64,000 bases of DNA from Diospyros lotus (lineage: Eukaryota > Streptophyta > Magnoliopsida > Ericales > Ebenaceae): the NCBI RefSeq assembly GCF_014633365.1, contig NC_068341.1, forward strand, positions 6,758,001 to 6,822,000, read 5' to 3'. Every line of letters begins with the position of its first letter. The stretch's first letter is position 1. Positions 11,941-22,884 of the stretch are shown here, in pieces. A program made the position numbers and the translations under genes. The notes under the pieces were generated by a model. That model made no database searches. It was not told where the DNA came from and worked only from the letters and a program-made list of their open reading frames with translations.

Positions 11941-12515
11941 GTTGTTATAATGGAAACCCAACCTAGTTGACTAGAGATCCCAAGATCTAGATTCAAATAG
12001 ACAACCTAATTGTAAAAAGTTTATTAGGTCACTGTAGGGGGTTTACTTTTTTGTCCATTCCTATAATGAAACAATGATACCTATGAGAAAAATGATAGCG
12101 ATATTTGCTTTAATGATTTTTAAACTCATAAATTATGAGTGCAATAAGTGAGTTACTTTGAATTAAGAAATCACTAATATGAGAGGGAAGTATGGTTGCT
12201 TTAAAGAAAAATTGTATAAGATTGAATTCTTTAGAAAACTCTTGCAGAATCAGACTGATATTTATGGCCAAAATGAACATAATCATGAGAACTGAATAAT
12301 GATAGAAAGATTTCTGTGTAAGATATGTTATCATTTACAACAATAACATGACAGTTCAAGGATATCATGTTTACTGGACAATTAGTAAAATAAATATATT
12401 TTCACAATGGAAGGTTCAAGGGATAACACCTATCTATCCTATGCAGGTTTCGACCGATGAACACTATCACCAAAATCAAATATTTTCTCCATCAATTTTC
12501 ATTCATGTGGGGGAT

Positions 12516-13390
12516 CGTTGAAATATTTGTATATTCACATGTCCAAATTGATAAATGGGTGAATGAAAATTTGTTGGAGGCATGTGTAATATAACATATA
12601 TTTTATATTATTGTAAAAGTAAAAGAAAGAAAAAATTACAAGATGTGCAATATGCACTAAATTATGAGAATGCACTATGTATGCACTGTACGAGACGATT
12701 GATTGAAATTAATAATGTAGAATACCATGCAAGTTACTATTTGAATTATTAATATATATAATATTATATATGAAAGGGTTATACTCTTTTATATATTATA
12801 TACTATATTATAAATATATATACAAGGAGGGAGATGAGCCCTCCGACGCCTCCCCACTTCTCTCCTTCTTTCTCTCTTCTATCTTTTTTCTTTATTTTGT
12901 TTCTTCTTCTCTTGGAAAATGAAGGAATACAGAACAAAAATATTCTCATACTCCCTCAATTCTGATAATGTTCAACCAATGTTTTTATTCGTTGTTAGAT
13001 TCTGAAGTTTATGTTAACTTTTTAGTTTGTAAATCATTGTACCCTAGGAAATAGACGCTAACTAGCCTCTAGCACATTTGGTGAGGCGACGAATCTGTTT
13101 TAAAAAAATTGTGTGTTACACAAGTCTTGATTTTATCATCTTTTTATATATTGTTGTGCTTTTATTTTTTTATGTAATATTATATTATTTCAATATTTAT
13201 ATACTACTGGTTTAAATATAATATTTTAATAATTATATTTTCAAGTAATAATTATAATATTATAAATATAATTATTATTTAGCTAACAATATAATTATTT
13301 TATTATGGTTGACTAACAATCTTAAAATAGATAATGAAGGGCAGAGAGTATAAGTATTTTGAAGAAAAATTTTATTATATTTTTTGAACA
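12516..13390 (+). repeat. LTR copy 3 (3' LTR)
   Basis: It starts CGTTGAAATATTTGTATATT directly after the polypurine tract; the first base is C where LTR copy 1 has T (TGTTGG). It ends GAACA at 13390, followed by the AAGAT duplication. At 875 bp it is the most complete of the three copies and defines the LTR length. Confidence 0.82.
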
Positions 13391-13455
13391 AAGATAACTT
13401 TCAATACATGAACATTCGAAATCTTAAAACTCATTTTAGACAACAAGAAGAAGCA

Positions 13456-14483
13456 TCAAAGCACTAAACCATGCAACAAGATCATCCAAACAAATCCAGC
13501 CATTATCTGAGCAGCAATCTGCTTTCCCTTGTTCTGTTCAGTTTGAATGTGCTCTGCCACATTAAAATCACCTGCACAGAAACAAAAACTTAGCCACCAT
13601 ATTATTGTAGCTCGAGTAAATGAACAAGCAACACAGAATTGGGGATTTGGGACCATATACCTCTATGGATGCCATAGCCGCATCCAGCTTTGATAGTGTC
13701 CCTTACATCTTCTATGGTGGCCTTGTTATAGAACTCAAAGTGTGTTGCTATCTGATCGACGCAGCTGAGCACCAGGTTCGTCTCCTCCAGGCATGGGCCA
13801 CCGCAGAATTGTTCGGTATGCTCAGGTGGCACTTTCAGGTTCCCGGTCTGGTCCAGCCGATAAGCTTCCTCACAGCTGCTGTAAATCTGTTCAGGCAGAG
13901 CAAATTTCATTTCAGCCCCCTTTCAGTTTCATTTCATCAGCAAAGCCTTCTTTTCGTTACTTGGAATTGGAAATCGCCACAACCAAATTAGATAAATCAA
14001 GAAATCAAGATAAACATACAATATAATAAAAGAGTTGAACACTGAAAACATCCCGAAGAAAGTTCCTTACATATTTATCGTTGAAACAGAGGAAGGCTTT
14101 GGCGACAATTTGAGCTGGATCCTCAATGGTGGCACCCGTTTGAGGAGAAGTTTGAGCAGGGTTCCCACCGGTGGCACCCGTTTGAGGGAAAGTTTGAGCA
14201 GGGTTCCCACCGGTGGCACCCGTGGCGCCAGTTTGAGGGTAGTTTTGGCCGGGAAACCCACCCGTGGCGCCTTGGGGGAAATCTTCGTCTGCTTTTCCTG
14301 GAAAGATCAATTGGAAAGGAAAATTGTCATACACATGGGAAGCTGAAAACCTTAGAACCATATGTAGCAGGCAGAGAAGATTAATGTTTTGAGGCACATA
14401 CCAAGTTTGGCACTGAAGAGAGAGATGTAGATCAGAGACGAAGCTAGAAGCAGCTGCTTGTTAACCGTGAATTTGGACGCCAT
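13456..14483 (-). CDS. Secreted plant protein of unknown function (DUF7731-like), 216 aa
   Basis: Four exons: 14483-14402, 14297-14071, 13886-13661 and 13571-13456; phases agree and all introns are GT-AG. The protein starts MASKFTVNKQLLLASSLIYI, a clear signal peptide ending near residue 26. Residues about 29-80 are a low-complexity stretch with a tandem Gly-Asn-Pro-Ala-Gln-Thr / Pro-Gln-Thr-Gly-Ala-Thr repeat. Next comes the conserved region: DPAQIVAKAFLCFNDKYIYS, then CEEAYRL, EQFCGGPCLEETNLVLSC, FEFYNKATIEDVRDTIKAGC and GDFNVAEHI. Cysteines are spaced like a disulfide-bonded extracellular domain. The C-terminus is hydrophobic (FVWMILLHGLVL), so a GPI anchor or membrane tail is possible. 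The family match is from memory of plant proteins with this core; no biochemical role is known to me. The Copia insertion ends 65 bp downstream of the stop. Confidence 0.85.
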
Positions 14484-15064
14484 TAGAGGAGGAGAATAGA
14501 CTTTGGCCAACTATATATGAGAGAAAATATAAACCATATTAGACAAAGAATGGTTTGCATCTGAAGTCAGAATGTTTCGTTTCTTTATTAAACTCCAATG
14601 GAATTATTTATATACGTTTCGTTGGCTTCCATTTGTATATTTTTGGGTTTTAACCATTGGTGACGGGCAATGAGTGGTAAAAGTTGACTTGTCATACAAT
14701 TTTCATCTTCTAGGTAGTTCTCCATTTCCAGGAAATAGATGGGAGTGGAGATGACCCAGAGGAGATGGAAGTAGGAATGGAAGTCACCAACTTTTACTTG
14801 TTGAGGAGGCCTGTTTTCCTTTTTAATCTCCAATAATCAAACCTAAATTTGTTTTTCATGCTTACAAGTTAAAGATTGCTTCCATTATTCGGAGAATTAA
14901 ATTTTGAGAATTCATTTGGTTGAGGTTTCAAAAACTGAAAAAAAAAATTTGAAAAACATAAAAAAGATGTTCCTTGCCCCATTTGGTTACGAATCCAAAA
15001 CAATTATTAGGTTATGGAAATGGAAAGGCTCAAGAAATGAAACAAAAAACAAAACAAAGGCCTA
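14484..15064. other. Promoter-side intergenic DNA of the secreted-protein gene
   Basis: TA-rich motifs near 14511-14530 (minus strand TCATATATAG and TTTATATTTT) could be a TATA box for the gene starting at 14483, though the nearer one is close to the ATG. I see no other gene or clear repeat up to the hAT element. Confidence 0.4.
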
Positions 15065-15072
15065 GCTTTGGT

Positions 15073-15961
15073 TAGGGTTACAATTGAACCGAGCTGAGCC
15101 AAACTTTACTGAGCTCAAGTTTGATTCAGCTCATTAATTTCTAGGCTCAAGCTTAGCTCGGATTTAGCTCTTCAAAAGGTTGATGAGCCAATCTCGAAGT
15201 CAAGCACTCACTCTCTAAATTTGAAGACAGGGGGTGTGTAGCAACAGTGGTGGAAAGCAACAGTAAGTGATGACAATGCAACAAAGGTGTGTGCGGCAAT
15301 GATAGGCGAAGACATAAGCGACGACAAAACAATGAAAGGCGGTGAGAGATGGAGGTGAAAAGTGGTAACGGGCTGTGGTTTAGCCTCAAATGGAGGCTTG
15401 TAGTGATGACTGTAGACGTTGACCATGGACAATGTTCGTGCTTGCCTCTTACTCTTGATTTCTTTTCTATTCAATAAGGCTTTTAATTTAAACAATTATT
15501 TATATGGTGTTTGATTAAACCTAATTTGCTATTTTGTTTTATTATATATACATATATTATATTAAATTAATATATAGAATAATTTTAAACATATTTAATT
15601 TAATTATATTATGATAATAATTTAAAATTTGATAATTTTATGTTAAATAATATATTTATAAAATTATGTATAAATGTATTAATGTATTTATAGACGAGTT
15701 ATTCACAAACTTCTAATCGAGCATATCTGCGAAACTTTAATCGAGTTTATTAGTATTCACGAATTTTTAATTAAACATGTTTAGAAACTTTAACGAACTA
15801 AGCTTGCCAATTTTTATTGAGCTCAAGTTAATTTATTTACAAATCAAGTTTCAAAATTAAGTTCAAACTCGACTCATTTGCGTTAAGAATGAACTCGAAC
15901 AAACTTTTGTTGAACCAAATATCGAGCTGCTCGTGAATGAATCAACTCATTTGCAACCCTA
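15073..15961. mobile_element. Non-autonomous hAT-like element
   Basis: The 889-bp block has terminal inverted repeats TAGGGTTACAATTGAACC (left) and TAGGGTTGCAAATGAGTT (right, reverse complement). It is flanked by an 8-bp duplication GCTTTGGT / GCTTTGGC with one mismatch (15065-15072 and 15962-15969). Both arms are rich in GAGCTCAAGCTCG-like and CGAACTCG-like sub-repeats, as in a widespread plant hAT family. No transposase frame is present; the centre holds only short chance frames. Confidence 0.85.
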
Positions 15962-16132
15962 GCTTTGGCTGAAAAGAGTTGGTTTTATAACTCGAACTCA
16001 TTAATTTTTTCCTTTAATTACAAATGAATAACTTTACCATTGTTATCAATGCTTGCACCTCTAAAATAAGATATTTTCTAACCACCGAAAAAACATTAAT
16101 CTATCTATCACACTCCTAGGGTTAGTTAGGAT

Positions 16133-16368
16133 TGTGATAGGAATTAGAAAAAAAAATTAGAATTGTAAGGGACAAATAAATAGAAAGAGGGAGAGATATT
16201 GAGAGAAAGGGGAGAGAAACCTGAGGAAGATTGAAGAGAAATTTTAGAGAGAGAATTAGAGTTTCTTTCATTCAATTCAAGCATATATTTGTATACATAT
16301 TAGAGCCTATTTATAAGCTATTTAATAGTAAATGAAATCTGAAAAATAGGGCCCATGTGCTCCTAACA
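16133..16368 (-). repeat. LTR-like fragment
   Basis: Read on the minus strand it starts TGTTAGGAGCACATGGGCCC, has a TATA motif (TTATAAATAGGCTC) and a leader of AGAAACTCTAATTCTCTCTC type, and ends CCTATCACA. This is the layout of a short LTR. The 5-bp flanks (AGGAT, ACTCA) do not match, and no partner LTR was found, so it may be a fragment or an unrelated promoter-like stretch. Confidence 0.35.
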
Positions 16369-16439
16369 ACTCACAAAATACCTTCTATTAACTACTATAA
16401 CATTATTACAATAATACCCTTCTAACTACCATTGACTTG

Positions 16440-18723
16440 TGATACTTTCTTCTTCTTATTCTTCTTTCTGGTTACCATATGGTTTATTAAAAAAACAAAA
16501 CAAAACAAAGAGGGGGACGGCAGGGGAGACACGTTTGAAACATTAGACAAGCCTGTTTTACACAGCAATTTGTTCGGTAACTTTTCTTTCCAAATGTAAT
16601 TAGGTAACAACACATCATCCAAATTGGAAATGAAATAGCACTTGGTTGAATAATGTGCATAAAATTCTAAGCAACAAATATATTTATAAATTGTAAAACT
16701 ATAAACATTAAACAATAGTTCAAAGGGGCTTCGGCTACATTTGATCAACCTTTTCAGGTAGGAGATGTTACAAACAAGAAGATATTATGTACAGGGGAGC
16801 AAACTCATTCAATTTGACTCTCTGAGCAATGCCCAGGTCAAAGAATTGTCATCACTTCAACCAAAAAAAAAAAAAATCGCCATCACAGTAGAACTCTTGC
16901 TGTCATGAATAACTAGAAAAAGAATCAACATTATGTATCTTCTCAGAACTCTAGGGGATGTGCCCGTGAGGTGCAAACACTGTTGAACCAAGGAAGATGC
17001 CGTTCCAGAGACCACCCAGACGAGCTCCAAATCTCAGATGAGCTTCCTTGCCCCAGTGCAATTTTTTTGTCTCAAAGAGTCACCATGCTCTCCTAAACCA
17101 CAAATAAGTGCTCCAGAACAGTTATTGCTGACCATTTATAAACTTAGACCAAATAAATATATAAATATATATTTACCTAAGCGTTAGCTTGTACAAGTTC
17201 TCTGTAGGTCCTATATTTTCACACATTTACAATCTGAGAAAAAAAAAAAAAAAGAAGACCAAGAGATCTACATACATAAGCCTAAGGACAGTCTTACACC
17301 CAACCGATGGCACATTCTACAGGCAGATCATGCATTAAGTACCAGACATGAAGCTTTAGCCATTAGGTATTCAGTGAGTAATAGCCAAAATTCATAGCTA
17401 ATTTCAGCCACATCAGAACATTCTGAATTTTTTTAGGTTAATTACTTGGTAGCTTGTACATATGATCTTTTATACAATGAACCCTTTCTTCAAAACATCA
17501 GATCCTTTTATTGTTAAATTACACACTTTGAGACACCCTTTTTAGTCTACTACTGGATTCTATGGACACTTGTAGGACATCTGTGTCCATTATAGGATGT
17601 AACTTGTCTTGTCATCCATCAGTTAAATCAATTTGAACCACCTTAAAAGTACAAGTTAAAAATCAATTATGGAACAAAAGTATTGTATATTTACGTTTAT
17701 TGGTCCTCCCTCACTAAGGCTTTTTTAATTTGAAGAATCTTAAATTCCAAAGCTTTGCAGAAAGAATTCTCCATAATGTATCTTAGTACTTTTTAACCAT
17801 AATTATTTCCTATTACATAGAATGCGAACTATTTTTAGGTATATCCATAACATATATAATTTCAAATTTTAAAATGGCCCTATCGTGTTGTGTCCTACCT
17901 TTACTTTGAAAAATGTTGTGTCATGTTCGTATTCATGCTTCTTAGATCAATACAGATTCATCTATCTTTTGGACAATATTGCAATTACAAATACTTATGA
18001 AAGTTATACCAAATCAAATAAGTTTCATGCACTTTTGTCAAGTAATATACACAACAATGTCTGCAGTTGAAAAAAAGATTTTGCAAGCATTGACTATTTC
18101 CAGGTTACTTGATGACAGTGAAACATAATAGCTTAATCTACAAATATTCATATATGTACATGTGCATGTATAAAATGATTTGATCTTAGGAGATGCAGAA
18201 AAAGTTTAAAATAGGGGATATATGAATAACAGACACTTTCAAGCACCAGCATGAAATAACTATTAGAAACCAAAACTTAAAGGAATTCTCATCAGGAAAA
18301 TCCATGAAGCCAATTGTCCATCTTTTTTAGCCTGTTAAATAACATATGCACTCTCTCTTAGTAGATATAAAACCGAACAAATTTCATGAAAAGCTATTCA
18401 ATTCCATTCCAAAAGTCTTAAGAACAAACAGATGGAAGACTACAAATTATTGTAATTTACTCAAAAGAGGTGTGGCAGATACACAGTTAGTCCATATGAA
18501 CAAAGATTAAATCTTAAACAGCCGATATTGCTAGATTTCATTCAGGGTTCAAGTTAATGATCAAAAGAAGAAAACAAAGCAACAGGAGTTCCGTCACATA
18601 CCTTAAGTATACATGTTTCCTTAATGCAGCAGGCAGCACATCAGCCAGCACCAAAAGCTCCGGAAACCAGCCCAAAACTCATGAGCCAGTGATTAGTTTT
18701 AACAGCTTAGAAGGAGCCTTACA
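16440..18723. other. 3' flank of the PPR gene, no firm gene
   Basis: AT-rich DNA. The first 120 bases past the PPR stop look like 3' UTR and reach a strong minus-strand splice donor (CTTAAG then GTATGT at 18601-18600), so the transcript may be spliced after the stop codon. One minus-strand frame of 42 codons (about 17091-16963, core HWGKEAHLRFGARLGGLWNG) reads like protein but has no support beyond being open; it could be a terminal exon of an unrecognised gene or chance. An A13 run lies near 17238. Confidence 0.4.
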
Positions 18724-20883
18724 CTACAAAACAGGTATGGGCTTTAATGAAATTCCCCCTGTTTGATATTTCTTCACTATGTCCTGGGCCTCCTTGAACT
18801 GAGCCCTCTGGACTAGGGCATCAATAAATGTATTGCATGTATAAGCATCAGGGAGACATCCATTTGCCTCCATTGAAAAAAACAAGTTTTTAGCTTCATC
18901 AAATCTCCCCAATTCACATAAAGCCTTAATAAAAGCACTATATGTAAAATTATCAGGACTCAGGTCTAGAGTTAACATGGTTACAAGAACCTTCTGTGCT
19001 TTTTCTACCTTATTCATCCTACAAAAACTTTGGATGAGGGCATTGAAAGAGAAAACATCTGGGCTTATTCCATCAGCTTTCATCTTTTTCAGAAGTTTCA
19101 GTGATTTAGCAATGTCCCCAATGACACACAAGGAATGGATTAAGATATTGTATGTGATAGCATTTGGAGTGACTCCCCACTCTACCATCTCAGAGAAACA
19201 ATCCAATGCATCCTCAATTTGGTTTAGCCGACAAAGGCCATCAATTACTGAGTTGAAAGTGAAAATGTCAGGCTTGAAACCGTGCTGTAAGAGCCTCTCC
19301 ATTAGCTCCCGTGTCTTGCCAACCTCTCCAGCCTTGCAATACCCACCAACAAGGGTATTGAAAGTAACAAGGTTAGGAGCAACACCTCTCCGGCACATCT
19401 CTCCGAAAGTTTCTGATGCTCTGTCCATCATTTTGGCTTTGGACAAGCAATCAATTACCATATTGTATGAGAAGACATTTCCTACAAGTCCATCTTGGAA
19501 CATCTGGTTTAAATACTGATTTGCTTCCACTATTTTTCCAACCTTGAACAAATCCTCAACAAGCACAAGGTATGCATTAAAGCACAATTTAAAACCTCTC
19601 TTAGCAAAACCCTCCTGTATATCAAGGGCCTCCTCAAGGTCTAATCCCTTGATCAAACAAGTCATTAAAATGTTACAAGTTGAATTGTCAGGCAAGTAAC
19701 CTTTATCCTTGGTTTTCCTCAAAAAACCAGCTATCTCTCTTGGCAAACATTCGCGAGCAAGACAAAGCAGTATGGTGTCACAAGCTGCTCTAGGCAAGAA
19801 AGGCTCCTTGTCTACAAACCTAGACAACAATTCAAACGCCTTGCCAGGTGAGAAACAACGAAATACCCCATTAACTAAAGATCTATATGTAGCTTCATTG
19901 GGATTCACATGCCTTTCCTTCATCATCTCAAACAGCTTAAAGGCTTCATCAACCTTCTTTGCATTACAAAACCCATCAACAAGCATTGTGTAGGTAACTA
20001 CGTTAGGAGAGAATCCCAAACTCTCCATCTGCTTCACCAAGCGGAGTGCCTCATCCACTACCCCAACCTTGCAAACTCCATGAATGAGGGTATTATATGT
20101 ATACCTATCAGGCCGGCAATTATCGGCAGGCATCTGTTGGAACTTCAAATAAGCCAAATCAAGTGAATTGGATTTCACCAAGGCATCAATGACGGCATTG
20201 TACAATCTAGTAGTTGGATTAAGACCCAAGTAGGAGATCTGCCCAAAAACCTCAGCGCAATACTTAGCTAGCCCTAATCTGCCCCAATTCCCAATCAAAA
20301 TGCAAATCAAATCTTCTGTAACCCGAAACCCAGAGTTGTTAATGTCTTGAATCAACTCAGCAGACAACAAAACCGGGCCTTTCTGGTAAAGGGCATTCGC
20401 TAAAACTCCCCTAATCGCCTTGTCCTTCCCAAACAGAGGATTGATACTCGAAACCCAGATGTAAAACTTCAAAGGGTGTAACGGGTTTTCTTGGTTTTGC
20501 AAAATACTCACAACAGATCGAGTATCCAAACCAATCCTCTTGGCTTTAAGCTCGTGGTTCAGCAACAAAACCCAGTCTTTTCTCGACAGAATCTGAGACA
20601 TATAATGGTGATCAACTGTTCGAATGTGGAATTTCTCTTTATTAGACGATATGGTAGGGTTTGAAATCCGAAACCAATTGGGGCTTCCGAGTTGAGGGTT
20701 CAATGAAGACTTACCAGCAAAAGGGGCAACCGAGTTCTTGCTGGTAGGTTCCGGGTAAACAGGCGCCCAAGATATGGGCTTTGAGGGGCTCTCTATCCTG
20801 GGTTTGCTCTGGTTAAGCACTTCTTCCGAGAGATTTCTGATTGCAGGAGAAGCCCTAGAAGCCAAAGAAGATAAAGCTCTCAT
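18724..20883 (-). CDS. PPR40: Pentatricopeptide repeat protein PPR40-like, mitochondrial, 719 aa
   Basis: P-class PPR protein, intronless. The first ATG in frame is at 20883; a longer open frame upstream begins only with TTG. The N-terminus (MRALSSLASRASPAIRNLSE) is basic and Ser/Ala-rich, as in mitochondrial presequences. From about residue 225 a run of roughly 13-14 35-residue PPR motifs follows, with typical units such as NAVIDALVKSNSLDLAYLKF, YNTLIHGVCKVGVVDEALRL, FNTLVGGYCKAGEVGKTREL and YNILIHSLCVIGDIAKSLKL. Order and wording match Arabidopsis PPR40 (At3g16890) as I recall it, a protein linked to respiratory complex III function and stress tolerance. PPR proteins usually bind organellar RNA; the target is not predictable here. 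A 53-bp duplication lies just upstream of the start. Confidence 0.9.
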   Translation of the reverse strand: MRALSSLASRASPAIRNLSEEVLNQSKPRIESPSKPISWAPVYPEPTSKNSVAPFAGKSSLNPQLGSPNWFRISNPTISSNKEKFHIRTVDHHYMSQILSRKDWVLLLNHELKAKRIGLDTRSVVSILQNQENPLHPLKFYIWVSSINPLFGKDKAIRGVLANALYQKGPVLLSAELIQDINNSGFRVTEDLICILIGNWGRLGLAKYCAEVFGQISYLGLNPTTRLYNAVIDALVKSNSLDLAYLKFQQMPADNCRPDRYTYNTLIHGVCKVGVVDEALRLVKQMESLGFSPNVVTYTMLVDGFCNAKKVDEAFKLFEMMKERHVNPNEATYRSLVNGVFRCFSPGKAFELLSRFVDKEPFLPRAACDTILLCLARECLPREIAGFLRKTKDKGYLPDNSTCNILMTCLIKGLDLEEALDIQEGFAKRGFKLCFNAYLVLVEDLFKVGKIVEANQYLNQMFQDGLVGNVFSYNMVIDCLSKAKMMDRASETFGEMCRRGVAPNLVTFNTLVGGYCKAGEVGKTRELMERLLQHGFKPDIFTFNSVIDGLCRLNQIEDALDCFSEMVEWGVTPNAITYNILIHSLCVIGDIAKSLKLLKKMKADGISPDVFSFNALIQSFCRMNKVEKAQKVLVTMLTLDLSPDNFTYSAFIKALCELGRFDEAKNLFFSMEANGCLPDAYTCNTFIDALVQRAQFKEAQDIVKKYQTGGISLKPIPVL

Positions 20884-20920
20884 GTCCCCTATCAGAAACA
20901 ACGTGCAATGGCACAGTTAG

Positions 20921-21027
20921 TTTTGGAATTTGGTTCCGGTGCTTGTTCGCTACCGGTTAGTCCTACAGCCGGGGTTTTGGATTTTGGTTCCGGCGCTTGT
21001 CGCCACCGGTTAGTCCTACAGCCGCGG
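20921..21027. repeat. Two tandem 53-bp units upstream of PPR40
   Basis: Unit 1 (20921-20974) and unit 2 (20975-21027) share TTTTGGATTTTGGTTCCGG then CACCGGTTAGTCCTACAGCC with about six differences. They end 38 bp upstream of the ATG, so they are in the 5' UTR or core promoter and are much GC-richer than the DNA beyond. Confidence 0.9.
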
Positions 21028-21029
21028 AA

Positions 21030-22880
21030 TCAGACCCGATTTGCGCTCACCCCTTTTTTGTTTTATTTTTTATAAAGATAATGTTAACTAATATTTTCCA
21101 AAATAATAGTTAATAATAATAAATATATTTTATTTTAATATATAAATAAATAATTAAATTATTTAAAATAAAATATATTTATCATCAACTAATAAAATTA
21201 TTTCTGATGTTAAACTAATATGCAACCTTACACAAAGTATCACATTTATTGCATTATCCTTTTTATAAAGATGAAATTTGACAACAAATTTACTATAAAA
21301 ATTTATATATAAATTCATACCAATAAAACTTGAATCTCAATCTTAAAATAAATAGTATAGTTATTTTAATTTCTTACCAATAAGTTAATTCTTAAAAAGA
21401 GTTATATTAACGTATTAAGAATATTTATCACATCTACATTTTAAAAATTTTTGAGTAATATTATGAAACTTACAACATTTACATCTTATAGAGAATTGTT
21501 TAAAAATATATTTCAATATGCTGGGAGATAAAAATAATAATAAAAGAAGAATTTTAGTATTATTTAAATAATAATTTTTATTTGTTTTAGTAAATTATTA
21601 GTAAAAATATATCATATATTTCTAATCGATTATCCATGTACTTTGGTACTTTAGAGATATTTAATTATTTCTATTTTATAAGAGATAAGTGACACGTGGA
21701 TTCTTCATATTTGATCTGATTCCAAGGATTAAACTAAAAATATGGTAGCCAAATCTTGGAAACACGGAAGAATAAAGAAATTATATGCCTTTTTTAAGTG
21801 AGAAGCTTGATTGCTAAATTAATTATTAATTAATTTTATTGATCATACACTACGATAGAACTGAAAGCACACCGCAGCAAATTTTTTTTTGTTAATTTTG
21901 AAATGATCAGACTTGAGACTGCATTTGATGATAATGTGAAATCCAGAGACTAATAGCCAGAGATGATTGGAACAATTGGTGATAATTAGATATCTATATA
22001 ATAGGAATGACACTATCTGTATTTAATTCTGAATAAACATGACTATATAATTTAAGGATAAAAATTAAAATTGCCAATCCTATAGTTTTGAGCTCCTAGA
22101 GATGATGAGAATTTAATCTCTAGTGATACTTTTAATTGGGATAAATTACACTTTATTTTTTTAAAATTTGGTATAAAGGTAAAAAATAACTTTTTCTTTT
22201 TTAAAAATTCCATTAATTTCATCAGATTATCCCATGAAAATAGCATCTCTGATTTTTTTTTATTTATAAAATTACATGAATTTGACCGAGAGGTCAATGT
22301 AATTTTCACACATATTAGAGTCCATATTGTAATTTAATGAAAACTTGGGGGTGTTAAGAGTGTAGTTTACTTTTGTAATTAAAATTGATTTAGAAGTAAA
22401 ATTAAAAAAAAAAATAAGATTAATATTGAAAGGGTCAGAGACAGTAAGTTTGGAATCTAAATTTCCAACAACCAACCCGTATGCAGTCACTTTAAACACG
22501 GATAAACAAATCGTTTGCTTTGGGAGATGGGTTTAGCATAAGATGATGATGATGAAGAAGAAGAAGAAGAAGAAGAAGAAGAGTAGAAAATATCCCAACC
22601 ACTGAACCACATGAAACTGTAATCCCATCACACACAATATAGAACTTTATCTATGAAGCACTTTGATCCATCTATCTAACAGCCCTGCCTGCAAATTCAA
22701 CCAATTAAATAAAATCAGATTTTTTCTATAGAATGACCCAACTCATTAATATTTTACCCGGGAAAACAAAAAATCTTAACAAAGATGCTCACAATTACAA
22801 AAATAGTTGGATCACATCATTCTATACAGATTTTTTTTTTTTTTTTTCTGAAAAAATGGAGTTGAATGAGTACTCACAGC
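21030..22880. other. AT-rich intergenic DNA with a GAT/GAA microsatellite
   Basis: No gene is seen. The only clear structure is a (GAT)4(GAA)9-like microsatellite at 22542-22584. A T15 run at 22832-22846 lies near the likely 3' UTR of the endosulfine gene. Confidence 0.6.
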
Positions 22881-22884
22881 CATA

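Larger units (their letters stand above)
6050..13390 (+). mobile_element. Copia-type LTR retrotransposon with three LTR copies and a nested insertion
   Basis: The outer ends are TGTTGG... at 6050 and ...GAACA at 13390, flanked by a perfect 5-bp duplication AAGAT at 6045-6049 and 13391-13395. Order: LTR copy 1 (6050 to about 6885), LTR copy 2 (about 6891-7064 plus 9235 to about 9820, split by a nested solo LTR), decayed gag-pol (9849-11940), a G-rich polypurine tract just before LTR copy 3 (TGTGGGGGAT, 12506-12515), then LTR copy 3 (12516-13390). All coding parts carry stops and shifts, so it cannot move by itself. An extra LTR between the 5' LTR and the coding region is not the normal structure and suggests recombination between related copies. 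The insertion ends 65 bp beyond the stop codon of the neighbouring gene at 13456-14483. Confidence 0.88.

Noticed and set aside
16422..16748. Minus-strand open frame of 108 codons
   Set aside because: No recognisable motif, AT-rich codons with a Lys-rich end, no splice-consistent partner exon.
18977..19519. Plus-strand open frame of 180 codons
   Set aside because: It lies antisense inside the PPR40 coding region, which has clear PPR motifs on the minus strand.
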